Notes: generated by a model from the sequence alone, not told the origin. A stretch of DNA of 64,000 nt from Moritella sp. PE36 (GCF_000170855.1 NZ_ABCQ01000002.1:212365-276364), one strand, 5' to 3'; shown: positions 43,696-53,880, counted from the first letter of the stretch. Numbers and translations: made by a program.

Positions 43696-44763
43696 ATGCC
43701 TAAAGCAAATCTGATACACCTTACAGAGTTAAAATGTATCCACACCGATAATTATGTGGGTTACGACAATTACAGACTCGAATCTAGACTCGATAACGGT
43801 CCGTGGACTAAATTTCATGAAGGCAGTTTAAATACTGGATTACATACCCCATTAAACTACGAACTTATATTTATAGATAAAGCTGAGGTTCGTCTTATTA
43901 ATGAAGATATGATCACTTCTGACGATGACCTCGGTACTGTGATTATCAACCCTAAACATGCTTGGAGTATGTTGATATTTGAAACATTTTCAGCTAAATA
44001 CGAGTTAAAATTTAGCATTGCGCCCCATCTAGATAAAGAGCTCACAATTGCAAAAGACATATCTCGTGATCAGCGTAAATTAACTCATGAAGAGGTAATG
44101 GCGCGGAGAGAACCATCGGATGCTGAATTGGACAGTCTTGCCATGTCGAAATTGCCCGAATTAATGGCAAATGGCGCTCATGCAGTACTTACTGATGTCT
44201 TAACTACGAAGGCGAGAATGATGGCCGGAGAGGAAGGGCTTGAACCCCTACTTGGGGGTGATTTAGCTGCACTTGTCGAGTTATTGAATCCGCTTAAAGG
44301 TATTATTGCCGAGTACAGAAAAAAACAATACGGAACATTCCTGATGGGAGGTGAGATCGATGTCTCACAGATTGCTGGCGAAGTTATAGGGGTCAGCTAT
44401 GGAATCGCGTTCTCAATTGATTTCAGTGAATGCCGATGGATTATTGAAGTTGGTGCTGGTATAGGTTTCCATGCTGGTGTCAGTGGTGGCCTTTGGTTCG
44501 GATTTAACCGTAATCGCCCCGTGGATGTTGGTGGAACTACAGTGGATTACGTTGTAGGTTTTAATCGTGGTCCATTAAGCGGAGTCACGTCCGTCTCGTT
44601 TGATCTAAATATCGATTTCAATATGCCCACATTTAATCTTCAAGAGGTGTGTTACGGTATAAAAACCGGTGGACTGCTTGAGCGCAGTGTGGGTGTAGCC
44701 TATTGCTATGTTGGGAGCAAGGATAACATCACGAATGGATTTCAAATGATAGATGTAGGATAA
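43696..44763 (+). CDS. Orphan protein with an N-terminal C2-like domain
   Basis: 355 residues, no signal peptide. Residues 1-85 look like a C2-type beta-sandwich: LTELKCIHTDNYVGYDNYRL, a NGPWTKFHEG strand, and TSDDDLGTVIINP, with several Asp that could bind calcium. Residues 95-210 are helical and charged. The C-terminal third is glycine-rich with alternating hydrophobic residues (IIEVGAGIGFHAGVSGGLWF, VDYVVGFNRGPLSGVTSVSF), suggesting a beta-structured, possibly membrane-associating or self-assembling part. I do not recognise the whole. It is single, next to a scar of broken genes, and ends in a stem-loop, so recent acquisition is plausible. Confidence 0.65.
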   Translation: MPKANLIHLTELKCIHTDNYVGYDNYRLESRLDNGPWTKFHEGSLNTGLHTPLNYELIFIDKAEVRLINEDMITSDDDLGTVIINPKHAWSMLIFETFSAKYELKFSIAPHLDKELTIAKDISRDQRKLTHEEVMARREPSDAELDSLAMSKLPELMANGAHAVLTDVLTTKARMMAGEEGLEPLLGGDLAALVELLNPLKGIIAEYRKKQYGTFLMGGEIDVSQIAGEVIGVSYGIAFSIDFSECRWIIEVGAGIGFHAGVSGGLWFGFNRNRPVDVGGTTVDYVVGFNRGPLSGVTSVSFDLNIDFNMPTFNLQEVCYGIKTGGLLERSVGVAYCYVGSKDNITNGFQMIDVG

Positions 44764-44773
44764 GCAATAAGCT

Positions 44774-44807
44774 ACGACCACTGTATGATTTTTTATGTAG
44801 TGGTCGT
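44774..44807 (+). terminator. Stem-loop after the C2-like gene
   Basis: ACGACCACT / AGTGGTCGT perfect 9-bp stem with a 16-nt loop that contains TTTTTT, 11 bp after the stop codon. Confidence 0.65.
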
Positions 44808-44897
44808 CTCCCTCCTTATATTAACCGCATTATTTATTACATCTATTTTAGCATTGTGATCGGTTCTACTTTAAGCCAACTCTCATTTAACCGTTTC

Positions 44898-46520
44898 TTA
44901 TTTAACTTGGAATTTATTCAACCAATGGGCTAAATCATCCGTTAATCTCACCAAGGTTTGCGAACTTTCTGCGCCGCTAGACACGGTGTTTGATAGCTTG
45001 CAACTGCTCTCTTCAATCATGTTAACCTGCATTGCAATATCTTCGCCCACTACTTTTTGCTCAGCGGCGGCGGTCGCTATCTCATGACTCATTGATGATA
45101 TTGTTTCTAGTGCCGTTACAATCTGCGCTAACGCTTCGGATGCATGTTGTGATTCAGTCACAGTGCTAGCACTGGTTTCAGCACAAATATCCATGGTTGA
45201 AATGGCATTGCGTGAACCCATTTGCAGGTTCGTGACCATCAGCTGAATTTCTTTAGTACAGTTTTGTGTTCGCCCTGCTAGGTTACGCACTTCATCAGCA
45301 ACCACCGCAAAGCCACGACCTTGTTCACCCGCACGTGCAGCTTCAATCGCAGCATTCAATGCAAGCAAATTAGTTTGCTCGGCAATATCACCAATCACAT
45401 CTAAGATCTTGGTAATGTTATTCACGTCATCATCCAATGCCGAGACCGCTGAACTGGCCGTATTAAGCTGATCAGAAAGGCCTTGAATATTGTTAACCGT
45501 CGAGTTGATTAAATTATGTGTATCGACACTTTGTTTATCGGCATCGAGAGTATTCTGCGCCGTAGCTTGTGCAGAATCTGCAACACCATTGGCTGACGAC
45601 GCCATTTCTGTCATTGCCGTCGCAATCATCGCAGTGGACTGTTGTTGTGTTTCCGTCAGTTCACTCATCCGTTTAGAACGTGAATCAACTTCGATTAATT
45701 CTGTACTTAACGCATTCATCGCTTGACCAAGGTGCTGAACCAACTCACCCAACGACATACTCATTGTTTGTACTGCACCATAAATACTGTCTCTTGGCGC
45801 AGACTCGTTAAATGATGTACTGATTTTACCATCTGCAACAGCCTGTATCGCTGCTAATACATCACTCGGCTCACCACCGAGGATCGCAATCATACGTTTA
45901 ATCGCCGTCAGTAGTAGTCCGAAGAGCAAGCTCGCGACCAAAAAACATAAACCGAACTGCCACTTAGCACTAGACCAAAAACGGGCATTTACTTCATTCT
46001 CACCAATACCAGTACCAACGATCCAACCCCAACGAGCTGTTTTTTCGGCAATCGAGTGCTTTTCTTCAACCGAACCATCAGGTAATCGCAGCGTCCAAAC
46101 ATAATCTGCAATTTGATTCGGCTGGCGAGCCACCGCATTCATTAAGATCTGGCCGACACTTTGACCTTTACTGTCTTTAAAATCATTAAAGCTGGTGCCA
46201 TGTAATTGTGGATCGAGTGGCGCGGCCAGGAAGGTAAGGTTTTCATCTGCAACGTACACGTATTCATTGTCTTTATAGATATTATTTCTCAATACCTGGA
46301 TGGCGATCTGTTTGGCTTTAGCTTCTTCTAATTCGCCAGCTGCTACCATCTTCTCCATCTCATTAATGAAATTGTAAGTGGTTTGAAAAACTTCGGTGAC
46401 GCGTGATTTATTATCCGCCGAGCTGGATGCCTTTAGCGTCCAAAGTCCCACTACTGTAATCGCGACGAGTGCAGACAATATAAGGCCAGCAAGCAAATAA
46501 GATTGTGTTTTTAATTTCAT
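44898..46520 (-). CDS. Methyl-accepting chemotaxis protein with Cache-type sensor
   Basis: 540 residues from ATG 46520. N-terminal membrane helix ([19 protein letters not shown]), a periplasmic single-Cache domain ([36 protein letters not shown]), a second membrane helix, HAMP and a signalling domain with the highly conserved tip [23 protein letters not shown]. It senses a small ligand in the periplasm and controls CheA. The fragment at 42657 is a near-copy of its C-terminal part. Confidence 0.92.
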   Translation of the reverse strand: MKLKTQSYLLAGLILSALVAITVVGLWTLKASSSADNKSRVTEVFQTTYNFINEMEKMVAAGELEEAKAKQIAIQVLRNNIYKDNEYVYVADENLTFLAAPLDPQLHGTSFNDFKDSKGQSVGQILMNAVARQPNQIADYVWTLRLPDGSVEEKHSIAEKTARWGWIVGTGIGENEVNARFWSSAKWQFGLCFLVASLLFGLLLTAIKRMIAILGGEPSDVLAAIQAVADGKISTSFNESAPRDSIYGAVQTMSMSLGELVQHLGQAMNALSTELIEVDSRSKRMSELTETQQQSTAMIATAMTEMASSANGVADSAQATAQNTLDADKQSVDTHNLINSTVNNIQGLSDQLNTASSAVSALDDDVNNITKILDVIGDIAEQTNLLALNAAIEAARAGEQGRGFAVVADEVRNLAGRTQNCTKEIQLMVTNLQMGSRNAISTMDICAETSASTVTESQHASEALAQIVTALETISSMSHEIATAAAEQKVVGEDIAMQVNMIEESSCKLSNTVSSGAESSQTLVRLTDDLAHWLNKFQVK

Positions 46521-47032
46521 AAATGTTACTTCTAATAAGAAATGGAGAAGATATACTTTTATCGGCAAGTTCGAGTGTAACTTTACGACATCTCGTAATT
46601 AAAGCACACATCGCCACGATTCCTTCGGTTTCAGATCAACTTTAACGCTTGAAACCAATCACTATTAAGTATTAATGTGACGTACATTATGAATAAGAGT
46701 TGATAGTTTAGTTTTATTACGAACATCTAATCAATTTTTTTGTTGTAGCGTGATAAAAAAACATGAGTTAAAAATACCAACCGCTAAACAAATGACACAA
46801 AACGGTTTTAAACTAAAAATGTTGCGTAGAGATTCTTAATCATACTTAATTACACTTAATGCTTATATACCGCTAAGCGGCATCATGGTACTAATAACAG
46901 GCTATCTCCAATAAAATTCGACAAGCAAGTATGACGAAAACCTAGAACGCTTCGAATAAAGTCGGCAGGGAAAGGAGCATAATTACCCGTAACCATAGAG
47001 CAAGGACTGGCATGGCTGCCTTGAAGAATTAA
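46521..47032. other. Intergenic region between the chemoreceptor and the large c-di-GMP protein
   Basis: About 510 bp between divergent genes. Contains three CTTAAT boxes 10 bp apart at 46835-46860, listed separately. CCGCTAAGCGG forms a small hairpin near 46870, and a CAAGG-CCTTG hairpin lies just before the 47033 start. I looked for a c-di-GMP riboswitch and did not find the conserved core. Confidence 0.45.
46835..46860. promoter_or_regulatory. Three CTTAAT boxes at exact 10-bp spacing
   Basis: CTTAAT at 46835, 46845 and 46855, each separated by 4 bp, one helical turn apart. PmrA/QseB-type regulators use CTTAAT/G half-sites (typically 11 bp apart). The nearby OmpR-family regulator at 41250 is a candidate binder. 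The site lies 173 bp before the GGDEF-EAL gene and 315 bp before the chemoreceptor. Confidence 0.45.
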
Positions 47033-50000
47033 ATGTTGAAAGAATTAAAAACATCAATAACCATACAACTTATCTTTGCCATCTCAATCGCGCTATCTGC
47101 TATTACGATTTACGCCATTGATAGTTACAAACATCAGCAACAGCGCTTAGCGATTCAAAACTTATCTCGCAGTTATGTCAACCTCATTGAGAGTAATATC
47201 AATCAGGCATTATCGGCCACATTCCCACTTGCAGCCTTAGTCCAAAATCAACACCTTGATGAGGCTAGCTTTACCCGATTCGCAACTGAAATGTTGCCTT
47301 TCTATCCAGGAGTCTCGGCACTGCAACTCGCTCCTAATGGTATTGTCCAATATATTGCGCCATTAGCAGGAAATGAAAAGGCAATTGGCCATAACTTGCT
47401 TACCTCTCCGAGCCGGAGTAAAGAGGCTTTTGCAGCCTGGGATAGCGGAAAATTAACCCTGGCAGGCCCTTTTCATTTAGTCCAAGGAGGCTATGGCGCC
47501 GTTGGACGGTTACCTATCTATTTGGATCGCCCAAGCGATGAGCAGTCTTTTTGGGGCTTCGTGACTGTTTTAATACGTTTTCCACAAGTACTCGACGCTG
47601 TAAAACTACCGGCTCTGGTAGAAGCAGGGGTCGCATATCAGTTATCACGCATTAATCCAGACACTGGACAAATTCAAGTTTTATCAAACTCATCAGCACC
47701 ATTGTTAGTTAACCCTGTAGCAAATAGTATAGAAATAGCCAACGTGACTTGGATGTTAAAAATGTCCCCCATCAATGGCTGGGTTCACTACATTTCGCTT
47801 CTAGCAATGTCTCTGCTCAGTATGACGTTTACGATTTTGACCACCTTTTCCGCCATCTTAATCATGCGGATAAAGGACAACCAAAAGTCGCTTGAAAATA
47901 TTGTCGCGACACGCACTAGGGAATTGGGCGATAATTTAACACGCTTAAATATGGCGCTAACGTCAACCGGTCAAGTGTGGTTTGAACTCAACATACAGAG
48001 CGGTGAAGTTTCATTTGGCGGCAAAAACGAACAGCTGACGGATGTCAATCCATCCGATATTCAAACGATCTTTGAACAATGGTTAGAAAAAATTCATCCC
48101 GATGACTTTGAATCAGCCTCCAATCGATATAAAAAATCCTTGGTGTCAGGCATGCCATTTGAACTTGAATATCGGCGAAAAACCAAAGATGGAAACTGGT
48201 TATGGATCCACACAGCCTGTGAATTTACAGCATGGGATGCGCATCATAAACCAATCTGGTGCACCGGCGTTCATACCGATATCACCCAGCGCAAGCAGAT
48301 AGAGCTGCGTGATAATGCCCGCAACGCGGTATTAGAGAAATTATTAAAAGGCGACCCATTAAAAATAATTTTGGAACACATCGTTAACTTTATCGAACAA
48401 GAACAAACGGGGGCACTGTGTTCCGTGCTACTGATCAATGCACAAGGCACCCATCTTAACTCTGGATTTTCATCATCAGGCATTCCTGATTATTATAATG
48501 AAGCAGTTGATGGCATTGAAATTGGCGATGGCGTGGGCAGTTGTGGCACCTCGGCCTTCACCAAAAAAAGAGTGATTGTTGAGGATATTCAAACTCATCC
48601 CTATTGGGATCAGTTTAAAGAACTAGCAGCCAACGCGCAGCTAGCCTCTTGTTGGTCCGAGCCGATTATCGGTTCAAAAAAGCAACTGCTTGGCACCTTT
48701 GCAATTTATCATCGTCAACCGAGTACGCCAACTGATGACGATTTCAAATTGCTCGAATTCGCCGTGCAACTCAGTGTGATAGCGATTGAACGATATTTGT
48801 CAGATGAAAAACTTCGGCTTTCTTCCCGGGTATTCAGCGATACTAATGAAGGACTAATGATCACAGATGTGACGGGGAAAATTATTGATGTCAACCCTGC
48901 TTTCACCCGAGCTACCGGTTACAGCCGTAGCGAAGTATTAGGTCAAAAACCCAGTATCCTCGCTTCCGACAAACAGAGTCCGGCTTTCTTTATTGAAATG
49001 TGGCAAAGCCTCATGGAGCAAGGCTACTGGCATGGGGAGGTCTGGAATAAAAAGAAAAACGGCGAACTGTTTGCGGCGCGACTTTCTATTTCGTCACTCA
49101 CCAATGATGATGGTGAAAACTTGCACTACGTGGGTTTATTCTCTGATATAACTCAGATTAAGCAACAGCAACAAAAGCTGGAAATGATGGCGCATTATGA
49201 CATGCTCACCAAGTTACCCAACCGCTCACTGCTTGCTGACCGTTTTAAATCAGGCATTGCCCATAGTCAGCAAACTGACACTATGCTGGGTGTTTGTTTT
49301 CTCGATTTGGATAATTTCAAACCCGTCAATGATAGCTACGGCCATGACGTAGGTGATCAGTTACTCATCGCCGTAGCCCAACGTCTCAAAAGCAATATCA
49401 GAGATGAAGATACCGCATCACGCCAGGGTGGCGATGAATTTGTCCTGCTGCTGGGTGATATAAAATCACTTGCTCACTGTGACGAAACACTGCAACGGAT
49501 TAATTACTTTCTTGCCCAACCTTATATTATTGCGGGGCATACTTTTAATATCAGTGTCTCAATTGGGGTAACGCTATATCCAGATGATGATGCCGATCTG
49601 GATACCTTATTACGTCACGCTGATTATTCGATGTATCAAGCAAAATTAACCGGTAAAAATCGTTTCCATCTGTTTAATCCAGAGCGAGATCAACAAAAGA
49701 TCCAAAAACACCAGCAACTTGATGAGATAAAGCAAGCCTTATCAAATAACGAATTTGCTTTGTATTACCAACCTAAAATCAATATGAAGACCGGCAAGGT
49801 ATTTGGTGCAGAAGCGTTAATTCGTTGGTTTCACCCGGAGAAAGGATTGATCCCGCCACTTGATTTTTTACCTATTATTGAGGGCTCAGAGCTAGAAAAC
49901 CAGATCGGTGACTGGGTTATTAACCAAGCATTGAAACAAATTGTGGAATGGCAAAAGCTGGGTATTTTTATGGAAGTGAGTGTTAATATCGCGTCCTATC

Positions 50001-50530
50001 ACTTGCTGTCAGCAAAATTTTTAACCCTGCTTGAAAGTGCGTTGGCAAGTCACCCCAATTTAGATGCCCAATATTTACAATTAGAAATATTAGAAAGCAG
50101 CGCATTGGGTGATCTCAATACCATCCGTAATATTCTCAATACCTGTCGGGATGTATTAGGCGTGAATATCGCTCTGGATGATTTTGGTACGGGTTATTCC
50201 TCGCTTACCCACCTCAAGAACTTGCCTGCTAATACCATCAAAATTGATCAGAACTTTGTAAAAAACATGCTCGACGATCCTGATGATTATGCCATTATCA
50301 AGGGCGTGCTTGCGCTAGCAGACTCCTTTAATCGTGAAGTCATTGCGGAAGGTGTTGAAACAACAGAGCACGGCTTGATGTTGCTCTCAATGGGTTGCTA
50401 TGCGGCACAAGGTTATGGCATTGCCCGGCCCATGCCAGCATCTGATATCCCAAATTGGTTACACAACTATATCCCAAACCAGCAATGGCTAGATAGTGGC
50501 AGCATAGTGGACACAACAAAGAGAGGATAG
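47033..50530 (+). CDS. CHASE-PAS-GAF-PAS-GGDEF-EAL c-di-GMP signalling protein
   Basis: 1165 residues. An N-terminal membrane helix, a periplasmic CHASE domain (about 40-240; FYPGVSALQLAPNG, GHNLLTSPSRSKEAF), a second helix (LLAMSLLSMTFTILTTFSAIL), a PAS domain, a GAF domain (about 450-580; GDGVGSCGTSAF), a PAS domain (DVTGKIIDVNPAFTRATGYS), GGDEF and EAL. The cyclase motif GGDEF is at 799-803 with an RxxD inhibitory site (RDED) nearby. EAL is at 927-929 with all catalytic residues (VNIAS, LEILES, DDFGTGYS, IKID, AEGVET, AQGY). Both enzymatic activities may be intact. The periplasmic domain suggests sensing of a small extracellular molecule. Confidence 0.93.
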   Translation: MLKELKTSITIQLIFAISIALSAITIYAIDSYKHQQQRLAIQNLSRSYVNLIESNINQALSATFPLAALVQNQHLDEASFTRFATEMLPFYPGVSALQLAPNGIVQYIAPLAGNEKAIGHNLLTSPSRSKEAFAAWDSGKLTLAGPFHLVQGGYGAVGRLPIYLDRPSDEQSFWGFVTVLIRFPQVLDAVKLPALVEAGVAYQLSRINPDTGQIQVLSNSSAPLLVNPVANSIEIANVTWMLKMSPINGWVHYISLLAMSLLSMTFTILTTFSAILIMRIKDNQKSLENIVATRTRELGDNLTRLNMALTSTGQVWFELNIQSGEVSFGGKNEQLTDVNPSDIQTIFEQWLEKIHPDDFESASNRYKKSLVSGMPFELEYRRKTKDGNWLWIHTACEFTAWDAHHKPIWCTGVHTDITQRKQIELRDNARNAVLEKLLKGDPLKIILEHIVNFIEQEQTGALCSVLLINAQGTHLNSGFSSSGIPDYYNEAVDGIEIGDGVGSCGTSAFTKKRVIVEDIQTHPYWDQFKELAANAQLASCWSEPIIGSKKQLLGTFAIYHRQPSTPTDDDFKLLEFAVQLSVIAIERYLSDEKLRLSSRVFSDTNEGLMITDVTGKIIDVNPAFTRATGYSRSEVLGQKPSILASDKQSPAFFIEMWQSLMEQGYWHGEVWNKKKNGELFAARLSISSLTNDDGENLHYVGLFSDITQIKQQQQKLEMMAHYDMLTKLPNRSLLADRFKSGIAHSQQTDTMLGVCFLDLDNFKPVNDSYGHDVGDQLLIAVAQRLKSNIRDEDTASRQGGDEFVLLLGDIKSLAHCDETLQRINYFLAQPYIIAGHTFNISVSIGVTLYPDDDADLDTLLRHADYSMYQAKLTGKNRFHLFNPERDQQKIQKHQQLDEIKQALSNNEFALYYQPKINMKTGKVFGAEALIRWFHPEKGLIPPLDFLPIIEGSELENQIGDWVINQALKQIVEWQKLGIFMEVSVNIASYHLLSAKFLTLLESALASHPNLDAQYLQLEILESSALGDLNTIRNILNTCRDVLGVNIALDDFGTGYSSLTHLKNLPANTIKIDQNFVKNMLDDPDDYAIIKGVLALADSFNREVIAEGVETTEHGLMLLSMGCYAAQGYGIARPMPASDIPNWLHNYIPNQQWLDSGSIVDTTKRG

Positions 50531-50543
50531 ATTTAGGACAGGG

Positions 50544-51263
50544 TCAGTAATCCCGATAAGCTTGTACTAATTTATCCATAAACCCAGCAAGCAATAGATT
50601 CATTCGTGTGGTGTCATGTTTAATGATCACACTCGGGTCCTGAACATACTTGCCCCTACTCTTTGTATTAAACGCTGGCTGGTCGTGTGTAATCAAAGGC
50701 GCTAATTGCTCGCTGATAAACTCAAGATGACACTGCAAGCCATATACTAACGGCGAATATCGAACAATTTGCCGTGGGCATCCCTCACTGACCGCCAATA
50801 CCCTACTATCACTTGTCAGTCCCGGCATATCGTTATGCCAATGGCCGACAACCTCTGCTAAATCAAACTCATCTAACTTAGGATCGACATTGCCACTCTC
50901 TGTAAGCGCGATAGGAAAGTAGCCAATCTCTTGGTATGGACTGACTTGGTATGTTGACCCCAAGGCTTCACCAATCAACTGCGCGCCCAAACAAACACCA
51001 ACAACGGCTTTATTCCTCACTATCGCTTGTTTAATAAATGTTTGCTCACCAAGACTATCAAAATATACACATTCCTCTTGTCGGGTATGTGGATTCTGCG
51101 GCCCGCCTAATATAACTAGCAGGTCAAACGCATCCACCTCACAAGGTAATGCTTCATTCAAGTACACTCTAGTGAAGCTGACTTGATAATCATTCAGGCC
51201 CGCCCACTCAGTAAAATACCCTGGCCCTTCATAAGATTCGTGCACAATAAAATGGATTCTCAT
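50544..51263 (-). CDS. Class I glutamine amidotransferase-like protein
   Basis: 239 residues. The nucleophile is C91 in VVGVCLGAQLIGEALG. H179 and E181 (LQCHLEF) complete the triad. LVILGGPQNPHTRQEE and GHWHNDMPGLT are typical of GMP-synthase-like stand-alone GATases. These often hydrolyse gamma-glutamyl compounds or glutamine. It is divergent from an AraC gene (85-bp gap) that probably controls it. Confidence 0.85.
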   Translation of the reverse strand: MRIHFIVHESYEGPGYFTEWAGLNDYQVSFTRVYLNEALPCEVDAFDLLVILGGPQNPHTRQEECVYFDSLGEQTFIKQAIVRNKAVVGVCLGAQLIGEALGSTYQVSPYQEIGYFPIALTESGNVDPKLDEFDLAEVVGHWHNDMPGLTSDSRVLAVSEGCPRQIVRYSPLVYGLQCHLEFISEQLAPLITHDQPAFNTKSRGKYVQDPSVIIKHDTTRMNLLLAGFMDKLVQAYRDY

Positions 51264-51347
51264 ATTTCCCCTGTCATATTATTTGGCTATTGGCTTTATG
51301 TTACACTTACCCACAATGACTGAATAAGGCCATCGAGACATTAAACC

Positions 51348-52169
51348 ATGCCAACTAGCCAAACCTTATCCGCAAATACGTTAATAGCACAAAATCAGCA
51401 TGCGCCAGCGTTAATCAATACCATCGAGATGCATAAGGGTTTTATTGACAAGTTGCACCAGCACCACTGGCATCAGCTGATATTTCCAATTCGAGGGTTG
51501 ATACAAACAGAAGCGGATGGATATCAGTTCCTTGTCCCCCACACCACCGCGATTTTTATTCCGGCTGGCGTCAATCACGAATCAATCGCCATCACCGACA
51601 CCACTTTCATTGGTCTATACATCAATCCCGACTATGGTCGCTGTTATACCCGCAACGCAGGACAACAACTTAAACAAGTTTCCATGACACCTTTTCTCAA
51701 AGAGCTGATATTGATGATTAAACAACAATCTCAATTAGAGCCAGCACTTTCACACGACAATACCTTGCGCTTACTTGAGGTGTTGTATGACCAAATCCAT
51801 ACTAGTGAATCGTTCAAATTCAAACTATTAATTCCAGAGGATAGAAGAATTAAAGTGATCTTTGAGCGCCTAACAGCACAGCCAGAACTTGATTTCACCT
51901 TGTCCAAATGGGGGGGAATAGTCGGGGCATCTGAACGCACATTGTCGCGGATATTTGCAAAAGAGTTCAATACATCGTTTGCGTTGTGGCGACAGCATTT
52001 ACGTCTGATCCAGTCACTGTCTCTGTTGGAGTCCGAGCTTTCAATACAAAGCGTGGCACATCAAGTGGGTTATCAAAATGATTCATCTTATATCAAAGCC
52101 TTTAAAGCACGTTTTGCTATGACACCACAGCAATTCCGCACCAGAAAGCATCGAATTTATATCGAATAA
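51348..52169 (+). CDS. AraC-family regulator divergent from the GATase gene
   Basis: 273 residues. N-terminal cupin (HQHHWHQLIFPIRGLIQTEA) and C-terminal helix-turn-helix pair (GIVGASERTLSRIFAKEFN, VAHQVGYQNDSSYIKAFKA). The layout is that of NimR-like regulators. Its C-terminal domain is the intact relative of the fragment at 42898-43153. It likely controls the GATase gene. Confidence 0.86.
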   Translation: MPTSQTLSANTLIAQNQHAPALINTIEMHKGFIDKLHQHHWHQLIFPIRGLIQTEADGYQFLVPHTTAIFIPAGVNHESIAITDTTFIGLYINPDYGRCYTRNAGQQLKQVSMTPFLKELILMIKQQSQLEPALSHDNTLRLLEVLYDQIHTSESFKFKLLIPEDRRIKVIFERLTAQPELDFTLSKWGGIVGASERTLSRIFAKEFNTSFALWRQHLRLIQSLSLLESELSIQSVAHQVGYQNDSSYIKAFKARFAMTPQQFRTRKHRIYIE

Positions 52170-52232
52170 GCCCAGTAATAAAAATAGTTTTACTGTAGTA
52201 TATTTAGGGTCTTTCTTATATGAGCGCTTTCA

Positions 52233-52535
52233 ATGTCTAATACCGGTCAAGATCAGTCAATTGCCAACATTTCTCTCGCACAATTAGCACAACCACTCGA
52301 TGCAATGCACATTGCCCAATTAACCTCATTTGCTTATGGCCTGCCGCCACTGTACTTTTGCCGTGAATATTTAGCGCAAGACGAGCAAACAGCGATTGGT
52401 CATTGTTTACAACGTTTAGCAAATGGTATGAGCAATCAAGAATTCACATTAGAACAGTTAACTGTGTTATTAGCAGAAAGAGATTACTACGACGACTATG
52501 AAGCGCGTCTACGTTTAGGGCCAGAGTTAGCATAA
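52233..52535 (+). CDS. Small hypothetical protein
   Basis: 100 residues, acidic, no signal peptide. Two conserved-looking patches are FAYGLPPLYFCREY and LAERDYYDDYEARL. I do not recognise the family. It follows the AraC gene by 63 bp. A convergent small ORF lies just past its end. Confidence 0.6.
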   Translation: MSNTGQDQSIANISLAQLAQPLDAMHIAQLTSFAYGLPPLYFCREYLAQDEQTAIGHCLQRLANGMSNQEFTLEQLTVLLAERDYYDDYEARLRLGPELA

Positions 52536-52553
52536 ACGTCACCCTACTCGATA

Positions 52554-52664
52554 TTAAACTATAATACCTTTTCGATTTTCATCGGAATAGCATGGCGAGC
52601 GGCGATGCTCTTTATTGATAAGAGCTGCTCTCTTCTTGCATTTTTTATGCGTACGTTTTGACAT
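52554..52664 (-). CDS. Small basic ORF (36 residues)
   Basis: The ATG at 52664 follows GGAGGGGGC, a very strong ribosome binding site on the minus strand. The product begins MSKRTHKKCKKRAALINKEH and is very basic in its first half, ending ENRKGIIV. No domain is recognised. The strong ribosome binding site and high charge suggest a real small nucleic-acid- or ribosome-associated protein. Confidence 0.5.
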   Translation of the reverse strand: MSKRTHKKCKKRAALINKEHRRSPCYSDENRKGIIV

Positions 52665-52913
52665 GCCCCCTCCTACAACATATCTGAAACCAATCATCAC
52701 CAAATAGATTACGAACTTATACTTCCAACCTAGATGTGCATGATGTTCCGAATATATAAATCCTTGATAATAATATCTATAGACCTTAGTTGTTAGATAA
52801 AACTTTCTAAATTGTAAGCGTACAATTCTATTTATATCTTAGTGATTAAATTGAATCAGGGACGCCAATTTCGCTTAAGGATTAATATTCATCATACTGA
52901 GCTGTAGAGAGTT
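52665..52913. other. Intergenic region before the Sel1 gene
   Basis: About 250 bp, AT-rich, with no clear ORF or hairpin. It should contain the promoter of the Sel1 gene and, on the other strand, that of the small basic ORF. Confidence 0.4.
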
Positions 52914-53789
52914 ATGATCATGAACATTAAACATATTATACCTGCTGATAGATTATCAAAATCAACGCTAATAGGTTCATATTCTGTCGCCTCCAAATAT
53001 ATTGAAACATTCATCGCAGCTAAACATGGCAATAGTCAGGCACAATACAATCTAGGTTTTATGTATGCCAATGGAAGCGGTTTTCTTAAAAATAATCATA
53101 AAGCGGTAAGCTGGTATCGAAAATCGGCTGAACAAGGGTGTGCAATAGCACAATCCACTCTGGCTTATATGTATGGTAGTGGGAAAGGTACATATCAAAG
53201 TGATCAAGAAGCCGCAATATGGTGTCATAAAGCAGCGGAACAAAATATTGCTTTAGCGCAATTAATGCTTAGTGTCATGTATGTCAATGGTCGAGGTGTT
53301 GCTCAGAATGATAACGAGGCTGTGCTGTGGTGCCGAAAAGCAGCGGAACAAAATTATGCAAGAGCCCAATATAACCTAGGCTTTATGTATACGAAAGGGA
53401 AAGGCGTGACTCAGAGTTATAAGATCGCAGTTAGCTGGTTTAAAAAAGCCAGTGAACAAGGTTATGCTAAAGCACAGTCTAATCTTGGCTACATGTATAG
53501 CAAAGGAATAGGCATACTCAAAAACGATGAGTTAGCAGCCTACTGGTTTAGAAAAGCCGGTGAACAAGGTAATGCCAAGGCACAATATTGCCTAAGTGTT
53601 ATGTATTACAAAGGGCATGGTGTCCCTCGTTGTGATAAGCATGCTTATGCTTGGGTCTCACTAGCGCTCATTAATGGTTATGAAAATGCGCATAAAAGTC
53701 AGGACTTTTTAGTCAATAAAATGACTTCTGATACATTATCCCAAGCAAAAGATTTAGCAGAAAAACTTTTAGACTACATAACAATATGA
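52914..53789 (+). CDS. Sel1-repeat protein
   Basis: 291 residues, no signal peptide. About six Sel1-like repeats of 36 residues run from about 38 to 255, each with the AxxxLGxMYxxGxGVxxxxxxAxxWxxKAAxQG pattern (AQYNLGFMYANGSG, ALAQLMLSVMYVNGRG, RAQYNLGFMYTKGKG). These fold as a solenoid for protein contacts. A cytoplasmic role, perhaps as a scaffold, is likely. A second Sel1 protein in the window (58481) is exported. Confidence 0.85.
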   Translation: MIMNIKHIIPADRLSKSTLIGSYSVASKYIETFIAAKHGNSQAQYNLGFMYANGSGFLKNNHKAVSWYRKSAEQGCAIAQSTLAYMYGSGKGTYQSDQEAAIWCHKAAEQNIALAQLMLSVMYVNGRGVAQNDNEAVLWCRKAAEQNYARAQYNLGFMYTKGKGVTQSYKIAVSWFKKASEQGYAKAQSNLGYMYSKGIGILKNDELAAYWFRKAGEQGNAKAQYCLSVMYYKGHGVPRCDKHAYAWVSLALINGYENAHKSQDFLVNKMTSDTLSQAKDLAEKLLDYITI

Positions 53790-53880
53790 AGCATGGAAGG
53801 AACCGTCTTATGAATATAATATTATTTATGCCAAGCCATATCAGCCAAGAAAGCTCCTCTGCAATAACAAGGAGCAAAAC

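Noticed and set aside
46900..47030. Possible c-di-GMP-I riboswitch before the GGDEF-EAL gene
   Set aside because: The region has a CAAGG/CCTTG hairpin and a few GGCA-type pieces, but the conserved GGGCAAACC and GACGCAAAGCC cores are absent.
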